DNA of 64,000 nucleotides from Sulfurimonas sediminis. Lineage in GTDB: Bacteria > Campylobacterota > Campylobacteria > Campylobacterales > Sulfurimonadaceae. The position numbers were made by a program, and so were the translations under genes. Shown one piece after another: positions 14,097-23,953 of the stretch (positions are counted from its first letter, which is position 1; each line of letters opens with the position of its first letter). The notes below the pieces were generated by a model. The model saw only the letters and a program-made list of their open reading frames with translations. It searched no databases and was not told the DNA's origin. Location: contig NZ_CP041235.1 of assembly GCF_014905115.1 (NCBI RefSeq), forward strand, positions 124,001 to 188,000, given 5' to 3'.

Positions 14097-15259
14097 CAAT
14101 AGCAGGTTCAGGAATGGGTGCGTATAACTTTGACAATGTTGATGTTGATTTTTCAAAATTTAAGATGATATTTTGCGATCAAAACTACGAAACATCACTA
14201 CAAAATGTTACAAAGGGGAGTTTTAAAGTTGTAAAAGAGGCAATTTTGCAAAATCTTGATAAAGAGATTCTTTATGTGGTTAGTGGCTCACCTACCTTTT
14301 TCTCAGGAGCTATTTTAATTATAAATGCACTTAAAAAACAAAATATCGCCTTTAAAATTATAGATAACACATCAAGTTTAAATTATATGTTAGCCCATGA
14401 GGGTGTAAGCCTTGTTAAAACGGGTATAACGACTTTACACGGAAAAAGCTTTGTAGATTTGGAAAACTTTTTGACAAAAGAGTATACCTTTGTTGTTTGT
14501 GATGATGCTACACCTCGTATATTAGCAGATGCTACACAGTTTTTGGATGAAGAAGATATGAGTATTACTTTGGGAGAGCGATTTGGCTATGATGATGAGC
14601 GTTTTAGCACAACAACTCTCAAAAAAATGATACAAAGTCCACCAAAAATGCCATACTCTTTACTGATAAAGCGAAACTACAAACCTTTAGAAAACATCTC
14701 AAGTGAAGAAAGCATAGAGCATGAAAACGGGATGATTACCAAAAGCTATAAGCGGCACATCTCTTTACAAAACCTTGAACTCCAGCCAAATATGCTTTTG
14801 TGGGATATTGGTGCAGGTTCTGGTTCTGTGAGTATAGACGGCTACAAACGCTACAAGGTAAAAACTATCCTTTTTGAAAAAAATCCAAAACGCTCGGCGA
14901 TGATAAAAAATTCATTAAAAAAGCATAAAATACTTGATACAAAACTTTACGAGGGTGAAGCGAGTGAAGATTATAAAAAAGAACCAAGTACCCCAGAGAG
15001 AATTTTTGTTGGTGGCGGTGGAGAGAAGGTAATAGCCGAGCTTGATTATCTCTATGAGCGTTTAGCAGAGGGTGGCATAATGGTAGCTAACTTTGTAACA
15101 CTCACAAACCTAACACAGGCTATAACAGTTTTAAAAGAGGGAGAGATTGCTTTTGATGTAAAATCCATCTCTTTGACAACATATAAGATGAAACTTTTAA
15201 TGCCGGAACCTGAGCGTGTTATGCACCAGATTATTATAAAAAAGGCAAAAAATGATTAA
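14090..15259 (+). CDS. cbiET: Bifunctional precorrin-6Y C5,15-methyltransferase/decarboxylase (CbiE-CbiT fusion)
   Basis: The 389-residue protein joins CbiE (about residues 1-200; tetrapyrrole methylase with VVSGSPTFFSGA and LGERFGYDDER) to CbiT (about residues 210-389; Rossmann SAM domain with LLWDIGAGSGSVSIDGYK and RIFVGGGGEKV). It methylates C5 and C15 and removes the C12 acetate carboxyl. The fused form corresponds to CobL of the aerobic pathway. It overlaps both neighbours, consistent with a tightly coupled operon. Confidence 0.92.
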   Translation: MVTIAGSGMGAYNFDNVDVDFSKFKMIFCDQNYETSLQNVTKGSFKVVKEAILQNLDKEILYVVSGSPTFFSGAILIINALKKQNIAFKIIDNTSSLNYMLAHEGVSLVKTGITTLHGKSFVDLENFLTKEYTFVVCDDATPRILADATQFLDEEDMSITLGERFGYDDERFSTTTLKKMIQSPPKMPYSLLIKRNYKPLENISSEESIEHENGMITKSYKRHISLQNLELQPNMLLWDIGAGSGSVSIDGYKRYKVKTILFEKNPKRSAMIKNSLKKHKILDTKLYEGEASEDYKKEPSTPERIFVGGGGEKVIAELDYLYERLAEGGIMVANFVTLTNLTQAITVLKEGEIAFDVKSISLTTYKMKLLMPEPERVMHQIIIKKAKND

Positions 15260-16001
15260 ATTTGTAGGAGCAGGTCCGGGAGATGCCGAACTTATAACAG
15301 TAAAAGGTATGAAAGCTTTGCAAGAGGCTGAAGTAGTGCTTTATACCGGTTCTTTAGTACCGCGTGAACTCCTTGACTGGTGCCAAGAAGGCACGATTAT
15401 AGAAAACTCGGCAGATATGAGTTATGAAGATATTTTTAGTTTTATCAAAAAATATGCCGATAAAAATTTTGTTCGACTTCATACAGGAGATAGCTCTATC
15501 TACTCAACCATTGCCAAACAGATAGAGTTTTTAAAAAATGAGAAGTTAGACTTTGAGGTTATTCCTGGAGTAACAGCAGCCTTTGGTGCAGCGGCATCAG
15601 CAGGTATTGAATATACTATTCCCGGAGTATCTCAAACGCTAATCATTTCTAGGGTTGAGGGGCGTACACCAAATCCGGAGAGTTTAGAACAGCTTCTCTT
15701 AAACAAACACTCTTCTTTTGCTTTTTATCTCTCTATCACTTTGATACAAAAGCTCAAAGAGACGGCACTAAAGCTTGGATATGCAAAGGAGACACCGTGT
15801 TGGGTTGTCGAAAAAGCCACTTGGGCAGATGAGAAAATTTATAGAGGGAACATTGCGACCATACAAGAGCAGGTCTTACATGTAAAAGGTGTCGCACTCA
15901 TTATGTTTGGGGAATTTTTACATCAAAAGCCAAGCCAAGAGTCCCATTTGTATGCAAAAAAATATAAACAAGAGAGTCAAAGGAGATCAAAATCATTATG
16001 A
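15252..16001 (+). CDS. cbiF: Cobalt-precorrin-4 C11-methyltransferase
   Basis: The 249-residue tetrapyrrole methylase begins with IKFVGAGPGDAELITVKG, the GxGPGD SAM-binding opening, and has FVRLHTGDSSIYSTIAKQI and IPGVTAAFGAAASAGIEYT. These blocks are specific to CbiF/CobM, which methylates C11. The C-terminal 20 residues are basic and longer than needed. It overlaps cbiET by 8 bases and cbiG by 4. Confidence 0.92.
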   Translation: MIKFVGAGPGDAELITVKGMKALQEAEVVLYTGSLVPRELLDWCQEGTIIENSADMSYEDIFSFIKKYADKNFVRLHTGDSSIYSTIAKQIEFLKNEKLDFEVIPGVTAAFGAAASAGIEYTIPGVSQTLIISRVEGRTPNPESLEQLLLNKHSSFAFYLSITLIQKLKETALKLGYAKETPCWVVEKATWADEKIYRGNIATIQEQVLHVKGVALIMFGEFLHQKPSQESHLYAKKYKQESQRRSKSL

Positions 16002-17035
16002 AAATAGCAATAGCAACCATTAATAACCCTTCATTAGAAGCGGCAAAAAAACTTTTACCTTATTTGAGTGAACATGAGTGTCATGTTTTTAACAAAGCCG
16101 AAGAGGGAGGAAACTTTCATAAATTTAATAAAGTCGATGATATTATGCCTACAGCTTGGGCGGAGTTTGATGCCATCATCTTTTTAATGGCAACGGGAGC
16201 GGTCATCCGAAAAATCGCCCCACACTTAAAAGACAAAGCAACTGACCCTGCTGTACTCATAATGACACTTAATTTACAAAGAGTTATTCCTCTGCTTTCA
16301 GGGCATTTAGGCGGAGCAAATGAACTTGCTAATGAGCTATGTGAGAAGATAGAAGGGTGCGTGAACTTTGTAACTACGGCAAGTGATCAGATAAAGGTTC
16401 TTGCCTTTGATATGTTTGCAAAAAAATATGGGTTTAGCATCAGCAATTTGAAGTCTTTGGCTGAGGTTTCTAATGCAATTATCAACAAAAAGCAGGTGCA
16501 GGTTGTCACTTACCCTTGTATGATAGAAGCAGTCAAAGCATTTGAGGGTTACAAAGAGGAAAATTTTCTTTTTTTCATGCCTGATGATTTAGAGAATTTG
16601 GACGAGAGTGTACCAACAGTTTACATCACTCCGCAAAAATTACAAAACACTGCTTTGCAGATTCATCCTCAAAAAGTTGTTGTAGGTTTGGGCATGAACA
16701 GAGGCACAAGTGCCGATGAGATAGCCAAAGCGGTAACGCGATTTTGCTTTGAACATGGAGTAGAAAAAGAGCAAATTGTAAAATTTGCCAGTTTTAGTGC
16801 AAAAGCAGATGAAGCAGGTTTATTGGAGTATGCTGCACTGCAAAACAAAGAGCTGGAATTTTTCAGTGAGGATGCTATCAATGCTCTGAGTCAAGAGTTT
16901 AGCCCCTCGCAGGCAACAAAGTTTTTCAACATCAAAGGCGTAGCAGAACCGGCTTCTTTGTTGGCGAGTGAGCAGAAAACACTTTTTTTAAGTAAAAGAA
17001 TTTACGGTGCGGTTACAGTTGCCGCTTCATTTTAA
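15998..17035 (+). CDS. cbiG: Cobalt-precorrin-5A hydrolase
   Basis: The 345-residue CbiG opens the ring lactone and releases the C20 carbon as acetaldehyde, a step found only in the anaerobic route. The N-terminal domain has IIFLMATGAVIRKIAPHL and PLLSGHLGGANELA. The C-terminal domain has VVGLGMNRGTSADEIA. It starts on the ATGA overlap with cbiF. Its presence together with cbiK and cbiD shows the early-cobalt anaerobic pathway. Confidence 0.92.
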   Translation: MKIAIATINNPSLEAAKKLLPYLSEHECHVFNKAEEGGNFHKFNKVDDIMPTAWAEFDAIIFLMATGAVIRKIAPHLKDKATDPAVLIMTLNLQRVIPLLSGHLGGANELANELCEKIEGCVNFVTTASDQIKVLAFDMFAKKYGFSISNLKSLAEVSNAIINKKQVQVVTYPCMIEAVKAFEGYKEENFLFFMPDDLENLDESVPTVYITPQKLQNTALQIHPQKVVVGLGMNRGTSADEIAKAVTRFCFEHGVEKEQIVKFASFSAKADEAGLLEYAALQNKELEFFSEDAINALSQEFSPSQATKFFNIKGVAEPASLLASEQKTLFLSKRIYGAVTVAASF

Positions 17036-17051
17036 AAAGAGGAGAAAATTT

Positions 17052-17852
17052 ATGGGAAAACTAACTTTAGTATCCACTGGTGCAGGAGGGGATAGATACC
17101 TCACGCAAGAGGCAATCAATGTGATTCAAGAGGCAGATTTAATCGTAGCGTATACAAAATATGCCAAAGATTTACCTGAGTTAGTAGCAGACAAAGAGGT
17201 CTTTACAACACCGATGACAAAAGAGATAGAGCGCGTACAGTATGCTATAGATGAGGCAAAAAAAGGCAGAACAGTAGCACTGCTCTCAAACGGTGATGCA
17301 AATGTCTATGCTATGGGCTCTTTGGTGGTTGAACTTATAGATACGCTTGATTTGTGGGAGAGTATAGAGTATTCGGCTCTGCCGGGAATTAGTTCTGTTT
17401 TAGCGCTTGCGAGTGAAGTGGGTGCACCTATTAGTCAAGATTTTTGTCTTATATCACTTTCTGACAGATTAACAGATGCTGAGTTGATTCAAAAACGATT
17501 GCGTTTGGCATTGGAGGGAGATTTCATCATCTCAATTTACAACCCAAAAAGCAGAAGCAGACTTGAGCCGTATCGTGGTATGCTTGAGCAGTTGAAAAAT
17601 ATTGATTCCTCTCGTCCTGTAGTGGTCGCAAGAGATCTGGGGCGCGAGAATCAGATGATAAAAATTATTACAGCAAAAGAGCTCATAGATGCAGGCGTGG
17701 AAAACGAAGAGGTCAATATGTCCACAACCCTACTTATAGGAAACTCTACAACAAAACTCACAAGTGATGGGAGAGTTTTAACGCCTAGAGGCTATTTGAA
17801 CAAGTACGACTTAAGCGGTGCGCAAAAGGGTGAATGGAAAAAGATCAACTAA
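17052..17852 (+). CDS. cbiH: Precorrin-3B C17-methyltransferase
   Basis: I start at 17052 (MGKLTLVSTGAGGDRYLT) because it has a GAGGAG ribosome-binding site; the longer frame begins inside cbiG. The 266-residue protein shows the tetrapyrrole methylase blocks VALLSNGDANVYAMGSL and ALPGISSVLALASEVGAPIS, and SIYNPKSRSR typical of CbiH/CobJ. It methylates C17 with ring contraction. It ends 4 bases into the convergent cbiL. Confidence 0.92.
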   Translation: MGKLTLVSTGAGGDRYLTQEAINVIQEADLIVAYTKYAKDLPELVADKEVFTTPMTKEIERVQYAIDEAKKGRTVALLSNGDANVYAMGSLVVELIDTLDLWESIEYSALPGISSVLALASEVGAPISQDFCLISLSDRLTDAELIQKRLRLALEGDFIISIYNPKSRSRLEPYRGMLEQLKNIDSSRPVVVARDLGRENQMIKIITAKELIDAGVENEEVNMSTTLLIGNSTTKLTSDGRVLTPRGYLNKYDLSGAQKGEWKKIN

Positions 17853-18520
17853 CGTCTTGCAAAGTTGATAAATAGGGTCATATATTTTTTGACTTTAGCA
17901 ATCTTTGAAGATGTGATTTTCGCATCTTCAAGATACATATTTTCAAAAGTATAAAAATCACCTTCTCCTAAAACTTCTGTATCCATTCCGATTTTTGGAC
18001 GCATTAAAATTTCTGTAGTTTTGACTTTACCTCTTGGATTTATAGGTTTTATGGTGAGCTCTTCATCACCTAAGCAAAGGGCTTTTTGAACTTCGGCAGA
18101 AGCCGCACTAAATGAGGTTACTCCTGGAATAACTTCACAGCTTTCATAAATTTTTTTGTTTTTTTTCTTGATGATGTCAAGCAGATAGTAAATGCTAGAG
18201 TAGATAGCGGCATCGCCCAGAGTGACAAAACAGATTTTTTCATATTTTTGCAGTGTCTCTAAAATTATGTCAGCTTCATGTACCCAGTCTTCATAGATAA
18301 AGTGCATCGGTGAATAGACGGGGATAATAGGTTTAGTTACATGTAACAGTTTCAAAGCATTAGAAACGATTTTATAACTGATAGATTTAGTGAAGCTGTT
18401 GTCTTGGCTCTTTGTAGGTACACAGATAGCATCACACTCTTTAAAAGCATTGAGTGCTTTAAGGGTTAAAAGCTCAACATCTCCCGGACCCAAAGAGACC
18501 ATAGTAAGTTTTTGATTCAT
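17849..18520 (-). CDS. cbiL: Precorrin-2/cobalt-factor II C20-methyltransferase
   Basis: The 223-residue protein opens with LTMVSLGPGDVELLTLKALN, the SAM-binding signature, and has FVTLGDAAIYSSIYYLLD and VIPGVTSFSAASAEVQKAL. These fit CbiL/CobI, which adds the C20 methyl, the first methylation after cobalt insertion. It is on the opposite strand, tail to tail with cbiH (4-base overlap), so it has its own promoter in the 79-bp gap before rqcH. Confidence 0.9.
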   Translation of the reverse strand: MNQKLTMVSLGPGDVELLTLKALNAFKECDAICVPTKSQDNSFTKSISYKIVSNALKLLHVTKPIIPVYSPMHFIYEDWVHEADIILETLQKYEKICFVTLGDAAIYSSIYYLLDIIKKKNKKIYESCEVIPGVTSFSAASAEVQKALCLGDEELTIKPINPRGKVKTTEILMRPKIGMDTEVLGEGDFYTFENMYLEDAKITSSKIAKVKKYMTLFINFARR

Positions 18521-18599
18521 TATTTTCTTTTTGCGAAATTATAACTAACTTCTTCTAAAGTGTGCTTTTTATGAATGGTTTGTATGTTAGAATTAAGCT

Positions 18600-19928
18600 A
18601 TGAAACTTTCACATTTAAAACAAATTACTGATTATTTACAAAATTTTAAAAAAATCTCTGCTGCATTTCGGGTGAGTGACAGCATCATTAAAATTGTTTT
18701 TGACAAAAATGATGCCCTCTATTTTAATATGCAACGCTCAAATTCAAGCATTTTTAAGTGTGAAGAGTATCCGCGTTCCAAGGTCTACAATGCCCCCTTT
18801 GATGTTATTTTGGCCAAGCGTTTCAACCGTGCAAACGTCTTACATGTAATGCTGCTTAACAATGACAAAATTATTCGCATCAAAACCTCTCTGGCTTCTG
18901 CTTATAAAGAAGAGATTACCTACCTGCAGATAGAGTTTACAGGCAAATATACCAATGTGATTATTTTGGATGAGGATAATGTTGTGCTTGAAGCACTGCG
19001 TCATGTTGATCTGTTTTCCTCTTTTAGAGAAGTACGGGTTGGCCAAAAACTGCTCGATGTCCCGCCTGCGCCTTTTGTGGCAAAAGAGTACCCGCTTGAG
19101 GATGTGGAGCAGTTTTTGTACGGAGTCTATGAAAAAGAGCAAAATGCAAAACTTGATAACCTCAAAAAGCAAAAAATTTCCCAGCTTGAGAAAAAACTGC
19201 AAAAACTGCAAAAACTTTATGAAAAACTTGATTCACAGGGGAGTCTGGAAAAAGAGGCAGAGGAAAACGGACATTTGGGGAATTTGGTACTCTCAAATGT
19301 GCAAAATATCAAACCCTATGCAAGAGAAATAGAACTGGAAGATTATGATGGTTCAAAAGTGCACATAGCATTACAAAAACGCTATCCCACGCCTTTTATG
19401 ATAAGTGAAATGTTCTTTTCCAAAAGTAAAAAAGCAAAACAGCGTGCCAAACATCTGCATATAGAAGAGGAGTCGCTGCGTTCTAAAATAGAACATCTCA
19501 AACGCTTTATACATGTAATCAAAGAGGCAAAAGATGTGGCAAAAATAGAGATGCTTTTGCCCAAAAAAGTGCAAAACAAAAAAGTCAGGCAAAATGACTC
19601 CATAGAAGTGTTTTGGATAGAAGGCTATAAGGTGCAGCTTGGCAAAAACGAAAAAGGCAATGTGGAACTGCTTAAAAATGCACGCGCAAAAGATATCTGG
19701 CTCCACATGAAAGACCGCCCCTCCGCCCATGTCATCATCACCACCGACAAGCAAAATCTCCCGCAAAACATCATTTTGGCAGCGGCAAGACTCTGTGTGG
19801 AATTCAGTACCACTTCAAAAGACCGCTTTTTGGTCGATTATACTCCAAGACGAGAAGTCACCATCCAAAACGGAGCAAATGTGTTGTATAATAAGTACAA
19901 GACAATAGAGGTAGATACAAGAGCCTAG
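18600..19928 (+). CDS. NFACT-family protein (RqcH/FbpA-like)
   Basis: The 442-residue protein has NFACT-N motifs at the start (DALYFNMQRSNSSIF, DVILAKRFNRANVLHVML), a long Lys/Glu coiled coil around residues 175-220 and 270-300, and a C-terminal NFACT-R domain with DIWLHMKDRPSAHVII. RqcH proteins bind split 50S ribosomes carrying stuck peptides and add alanine tails; older annotation calls them fibronectin-binding proteins. It is shorter than Bacillus RqcH (about 560), mainly in the middle. In Campylobacter the homologue is likewise near cdsA and dxr. Confidence 0.85.
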   Translation: MKLSHLKQITDYLQNFKKISAAFRVSDSIIKIVFDKNDALYFNMQRSNSSIFKCEEYPRSKVYNAPFDVILAKRFNRANVLHVMLLNNDKIIRIKTSLASAYKEEITYLQIEFTGKYTNVIILDEDNVVLEALRHVDLFSSFREVRVGQKLLDVPPAPFVAKEYPLEDVEQFLYGVYEKEQNAKLDNLKKQKISQLEKKLQKLQKLYEKLDSQGSLEKEAEENGHLGNLVLSNVQNIKPYAREIELEDYDGSKVHIALQKRYPTPFMISEMFFSKSKKAKQRAKHLHIEEESLRSKIEHLKRFIHVIKEAKDVAKIEMLLPKKVQNKKVRQNDSIEVFWIEGYKVQLGKNEKGNVELLKNARAKDIWLHMKDRPSAHVIITTDKQNLPQNIILAAARLCVEFSTTSKDRFLVDYTPRREVTIQNGANVLYNKYKTIEVDTRA

Positions 19929-20044
19929 CAACAGTCGGCACTGAAGTACCGATTTCGGAAAGTTTTGGAACCCATCCTTTAGGGTGGGCTGAGAATAGTG
20001 AAGAAGTAACAACAGTCGATATGAAAGTACCGGTTTTGTGAACC
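19929..20044. repeat. Dispersed intergenic repeat, copy 1
   Basis: The stretch holds the core GGCACTGAAGTACC (19938 onward) in an imperfect hairpin, TCGGCACT-ga-AGTACCGA. A second hairpin, CCCATCCT-tt-AGGGTGGG, follows near 19971, and a diverged core copy (AGTCGATATGAAAGTACCGG) near 20014. Related units occur at 24825, 40905, 43518 and 48618. It fills the rqcH to acidic-protein gap and resembles REP elements. Confidence 0.75.
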
Positions 20045-20062
20045 AAAAGCAAGGAGGAGCGT

Positions 20063-20383
20063 ATGAGTGTCGGAGCTATCGGAAATGTAGTCCTGGTAAA
20101 CCAAATGACACCTGCCGTCACACCTTTGCAGGGCAATCAATATGTCCGTTTTGATTTGCAAAATCTTGCCGCACAGGCTGCTGTGCAGGAGAAAGAAAAA
20201 GAGATAGAAGAGGTCCGTCCTACCGAAGAGAGTCATGCCATAGATCCTGATCGTGAACACCAAAGAGAAGAAGCAGATCAGGAAACAAACAATCTGCCAA
20301 AAAATCAGGGGCATGAAATTGTTGAAGAAGAGAGTGATGAAGAGCCGGACGAACCACTGCACCTATTAGATATTAAAGTCTGA
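20063..20383 (+). CDS. Small acidic protein of unknown function
   Basis: The 106-residue protein has a mildly hydrophobic N-terminus (MSVGAIGNVVLVNQMTPAVT) and then a very acidic, probably disordered tail rich in Glu, Asp and Gln (EKEKEIEEVRP, VEEESDEEPDEP). It has no signal peptide or membrane segment. A strong AAGGAGGAG ribosome-binding site shows it is translated. It sits between rqcH and cdsA, where campylobacters also have a small hypothetical gene. I do not recognise the family. Confidence 0.65.
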   Translation: MSVGAIGNVVLVNQMTPAVTPLQGNQYVRFDLQNLAAQAAVQEKEKEIEEVRPTEESHAIDPDREHQREEADQETNNLPKNQGHEIVEEESDEEPDEPLHLLDIKV

Positions 20384-20424
20384 TTTGATATAATATTTTA
20401 TTCAAAAATTTACAGGAATTTTTT

Positions 20425-21180
20425 ATGAGCATATTGCGAGACTCTCGAGAGAGAATAGTGACAGGATTGGCACTTTTGGCCGTTGTGCTGATTGTCGGAC
20501 TGATAGACAACTTTTTTGTTATGTGGCTGTTTTTAGGCGCTGTCTATTTGCTGGCATTTAAAGAGGCTGTTGTTCTTTTTGGTGTAGAAAAAGACAATCT
20601 TCTGCCTTTTGCCGCACTTTTATGGCTTATAGCCGCTTTTTATCCTTACGGGGATGATTTGTTTGTGCTTGCAGGTGTCGGCTATGCCTCTGCCGTGGCG
20701 TATGACAAAAACCTGAAATGGGTTGATTTCTTACCGTTTATCTATCCGACGGCAGGACTTCTTTTTATTTTAACCATGTATGAAGAGTATGGCATATTGT
20801 CACTTGTCTGGCTGCTGGGTGTTGTTGCTCTGACTGATATTGGTGCCTATTTTGTAGGTAAAAGCATAGGAAAAACAAAGTTTTGTGAAACAAGTCCGAA
20901 CAAAACACTTGAGGGTGTGATAGGCGGGGTAGCTCTTGCAACAGTTGTCGGTGCATTTTTGGGTGTTTTTGCTGTTGACTTCTGGATTGCACTTGTAATC
21001 TCTTTTATGGTTGCTCTGAGCTCAATATTTGGCGATTTGTTTGAGTCATCGCTCAAACGCCGTGCCGGGGTAAAAGACAGCGGTGATCTGCTTCCTGGAC
21101 ATGGCGGAATACTGGACAGAATTGACGGCTACCTTTTCGGGGCGATTGTCATGCTTGTACTGCTTCGCGGACTGGTCTAG
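20425..21180 (+). CDS. cdsA: Phosphatidate cytidylyltransferase
   Basis: The 251-residue integral membrane enzyme makes CDP-diacylglycerol from phosphatidate and CTP for phospholipid synthesis. It has about seven hydrophobic segments and the family signature near the end: SLKRRAGVKDSGDLLPGHGG, then ILDRIDG. The next gene, dxr, starts on the codon right after its TAG and in the same frame, so the two form one operon. Confidence 0.93.
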   Translation: MSILRDSRERIVTGLALLAVVLIVGLIDNFFVMWLFLGAVYLLAFKEAVVLFGVEKDNLLPFAALLWLIAAFYPYGDDLFVLAGVGYASAVAYDKNLKWVDFLPFIYPTAGLLFILTMYEEYGILSLVWLLGVVALTDIGAYFVGKSIGKTKFCETSPNKTLEGVIGGVALATVVGAFLGVFAVDFWIALVISFMVALSSIFGDLFESSLKRRAGVKDSGDLLPGHGGILDRIDGYLFGAIVMLVLLRGLV

Positions 21181-22254
21181 TTGATACTTTTAGGCTCTAC
21201 CGGTTCCATCGGTGTCAATGCTTTGCTGGTTGCCAGACGTTTTGGTATAAATGTTGAGGTACTGGCCTGCGGAAAAAACATCCGCCTTCTGAATGAACAG
21301 ATCAAAGAACACAATCCGAAAATTGTAGTTATCGCAAACGCAGAAGATATTCACAATGTAAATCACAGTAATGTTTATGCAGGCGAAGAAGCTATACTTG
21401 ATGCCATAGAAACAGCAGATTCAAAACTTGTTGTCAATGCACTGGTGGGTTTTTTAGGACTGCGTCCGACACTCAAAGCCATAGAATGTGATAAAAAAGT
21501 AGCCTTGGCAAACAAAGAGTCACTCGTTGCCTGCGGCAGTTTCATTGATACATCAAAAATTCAGCCTATAGACAGTGAGCATTTCGGGTTGTGGTATCTG
21601 TTGCAGGAGAGACCGGTAAAAAAAATGACGATTACAGCAAGCGGCGGGGCTTTTCGTGACTGGGATATAGCACGGCTGCATACGGCAACACTCTCAGATA
21701 CACAAAAGCATCCAAACTGGTCAATGGGGCAAAAAATCACAATAGATTCGGCAACAATGGTCAACAAAATGTTTGAACTCCTCGAAGCCCGCTGGCTCTT
21801 TGGCGAGGGAGAATATGATGCCATTATTGAGACACAGTCGTTGATTCACGCGATGATAGACTTCAAAGATGGCTCAACCACAGCACATTTTGCCAATGCG
21901 AGTATGCAGTTGCCCATAGCCTATGCCCTGGATGAAAAAATGGATGAGGCGATTTTAGAGCATGTCGATCTTGTGCAAGTGGGCCGTCTGGAGTTTCGTC
22001 AAATCAGTCCCCAGCGTTATCCTGTCTGGCAGATGAAAGAAGATCTGCTGAAAAATCCGCAAAGAGGCGTTGTTGTCAATGCGGCAAATGAGGCGGCCAT
22101 TGAGATGTTTATCGCCAAAAAAATAGGTTTTATGGATATCAGTAAAATTATTATCAATGCGTACGAAAACTTTCATGATATCCGCCCTTTACATGTAAGC
22201 GATATATTCCTTATAGATAAAGAAGTACGAAAATTTGTAGGAAAGAACAGATGA
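21181..22254 (+). CDS. dxr: 1-deoxy-D-xylulose 5-phosphate reductoisomerase
   Basis: The 357-residue enzyme makes methylerythritol phosphate in non-mevalonate isoprenoid synthesis. NADPH binding is shown by [15 protein letters not shown] at the very start, and the active site by [22 protein letters not shown] and [15 protein letters not shown]. The start must be the TTG at 21181, since the codon before it is the cdsA stop in the same frame; this removes the few residues that usually precede the glycine motif. It overlaps tsaD by 4 bases. Confidence 0.93.
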   Translation: MILLGSTGSIGVNALLVARRFGINVEVLACGKNIRLLNEQIKEHNPKIVVIANAEDIHNVNHSNVYAGEEAILDAIETADSKLVVNALVGFLGLRPTLKAIECDKKVALANKESLVACGSFIDTSKIQPIDSEHFGLWYLLQERPVKKMTITASGGAFRDWDIARLHTATLSDTQKHPNWSMGQKITIDSATMVNKMFELLEARWLFGEGEYDAIIETQSLIHAMIDFKDGSTTAHFANASMQLPIAYALDEKMDEAILEHVDLVQVGRLEFRQISPQRYPVWQMKEDLLKNPQRGVVVNAANEAAIEMFIAKKIGFMDISKIIINAYENFHDIRPLHVSDIFLIDKEVRKFVGKNR

Positions 22255-23228
22255 TTTTAAGTATAGAAAGCTCCTGTGATGACAGTGCAATTGCTGTAAC
22301 AGAGATAGCAACAAACAGGCTCGTTTTTCATAAAAAAATTTCTCAGGAAATCGAACACAGCGTATATGGCGGTGTCGTTCCGGAACTGGCAGCACGCCTG
22401 CATGCAGAAGCATTGCCAAAGATTTTGGAGCAGTGTGAGCCTTATTTTAAAGAGCTAAAGGCTGTTGCGGTGACTGCCAGCCCCGGACTGGCTGTTACAC
22501 TGATAGAGGGAGTGACCCTTGCAAAAGCGGTGAGTATTGCGCTTGATATTCCGCTTATTGCGGTCAACCATCTTATTGGGCATATCTACTCGCTTTTTAT
22601 TGAAAAAGAGACCCTTTTTCCTTTGACGGTTCTGCTTGTTTCGGGCGGGCATACGCAAGTGATGGAAGTAAAAAGCCTGAGTGAGATTACAACAGTGGCA
22701 AAAAGTATGGATGACAGTTTCGGTGAGAGTTTTGACAAGGTCGCAAAGATGATGAGACTGGGATATCCCGGTGGACCGGCCATAGAAAAGCTTGCAAAAG
22801 AGGGTGATAGAAAAAGATACAATTTTACTGTTCCTCTTTTGCGAACGCCGCAGCTGGCTTTTAGCTACTCAGGGCTGAAAAATGCAGTGAGGCTGGCTGT
22901 TGAAAAATCAGAACCACAGGATTACAAAGACATTGCAGCCTCTTTTGAACATATAGCAAGCAAACATCTGATTCACAAGCTCAAAAAGTATTTTCAGACA
23001 AATCCTCCAAAAAACTTTGCCATAGTCGGAGGGGCAAGTGCAAATTTGTACCTCAGAGGAGAGATTCAAGAATTGCTCAAACCTTATGGCGCAAAACTCC
23101 TTTTAAGCGAGTTGCAATACTGTTCGGACAATGCGGCTATGATAGGACGGGTTGCCGTTGATATGTACAAAAAAAACATGTTTACCTCTATGGAAGAAGT
23201 ACAGGTGGCTCCACGGGTGAAAATGTAG
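22251..23228 (+). CDS. tsaD: tRNA N6-threonylcarbamoyladenosine synthase subunit TsaD
   Basis: The 325-residue ASKHA-fold protein transfers the threonylcarbamoyl group to A37 of ANN-decoding tRNAs, with TsaB, TsaC and TsaE. The sequence shows [15 protein letters not shown] at the start, [18 protein letters not shown], the metal-binding [22 protein letters not shown] and [15 protein letters not shown]. Length is normal. It follows dxr with an ATGA overlap and ends the operon; an AT-rich 149-bp gap with no gene separates it from tpx. Confidence 0.94.
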   Translation: MILSIESSCDDSAIAVTEIATNRLVFHKKISQEIEHSVYGGVVPELAARLHAEALPKILEQCEPYFKELKAVAVTASPGLAVTLIEGVTLAKAVSIALDIPLIAVNHLIGHIYSLFIEKETLFPLTVLLVSGGHTQVMEVKSLSEITTVAKSMDDSFGESFDKVAKMMRLGYPGGPAIEKLAKEGDRKRYNFTVPLLRTPQLAFSYSGLKNAVRLAVEKSEPQDYKDIAASFEHIASKHLIHKLKKYFQTNPPKNFAIVGGASANLYLRGEIQELLKPYGAKLLLSELQYCSDNAAMIGRVAVDMYKKNMFTSMEEVQVAPRVKM

Positions 23229-23340
23229 GTTAAAGGCAGCTCCTTTGCCATTAATTAAATTTAACTTAAAGTAGAATTTTTTCATAACAGATAAGTTAAT
23301 TATTAATCTTTTAAGTGTATACTTCTAAATATAAAATTTA

Positions 23341-23358
23341 GATACTTGAAAGAGTATC
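23341..23358. promoter_or_regulatory. Inverted repeat upstream of tpx
   Basis: GATACT (23341-23346) and AGTATC (23353-23358) are separated by 6 bases, 20 bases before the tpx start. It could be an operator for an oxidative-stress regulator or a hairpin in the leader. Only the symmetry is visible; no regulator is identified. Confidence 0.35.
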
Positions 23359-23377
23359 AATCAAAAGGAAATTGAAT

Positions 23378-23884
23378 ATGGCAACAACTAAATTCAAAGG
23401 TACAGACGTAGAGTTATTAGGAAATGAAGTAAATGTAGGGGACAAAGCTCCTGAAGTTAATGTAGTAAACTCAGAGGGTTTGGGTGATGTAAAAGTTGGT
23501 GGTGCTCAAGGTACAAAGCAACTTATTATCGTAGTTCCTTCACTTGATACAGGTGTATGTGCTACAGAAACTCGTAACTTCAATGCAAAAGCTGCAGAAC
23601 TTGAGGGTGTTAAAACTGTTGTTGTTTCTATGGACCTTCCTTTTGCTGCAGGACGCTTTTGTTCAGCTGAAGGAATCGACAAATTAACTGTTGCTTCAGA
23701 TTTCAGAAACAAAGACTTCGCTAACGCATACGGTGTGCTTTTAGGTGGTTCTCCACTTGCAGGTGTAACTGCTCGTGCTATCTTCGTAATTGATGAAAAC
23801 GGAATCGTAACTTACAAAGAAATCGTTCCAGAAATCACTGAAGAGCCTCAGTATGACGCTGCAATAGAAGCTGCTAAAAAATAG
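23378..23884 (+). CDS. tpx: Thiol peroxidase (atypical 2-Cys peroxiredoxin)
   Basis: I start at the ATG at 23378 (MATTKFKGTDVEL), which has an AAAAGGA ribosome-binding site. The 168-residue protein reduces H2O2 and alkyl hydroperoxides using thioredoxin. The peroxidatic Cys lies in SLDTGVCATETRNF (about residue 61) and the resolving Cys in AAGRFCSAEG (about residue 95). A single-gene unit with a possible operator in front. Confidence 0.94.
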   Translation: MATTKFKGTDVELLGNEVNVGDKAPEVNVVNSEGLGDVKVGGAQGTKQLIIVVPSLDTGVCATETRNFNAKAAELEGVKTVVVSMDLPFAAGRFCSAEGIDKLTVASDFRNKDFANAYGVLLGGSPLAGVTARAIFVIDENGIVTYKEIVPEITEEPQYDAAIEAAKK

Positions 23885-23953
23885 TAACTTCTCTCTTGCC
23901 GCCATTGGTGGCAAAAAAGCAAAATGAGTAAGTCTTATTTTGTTTCTCCTTCT

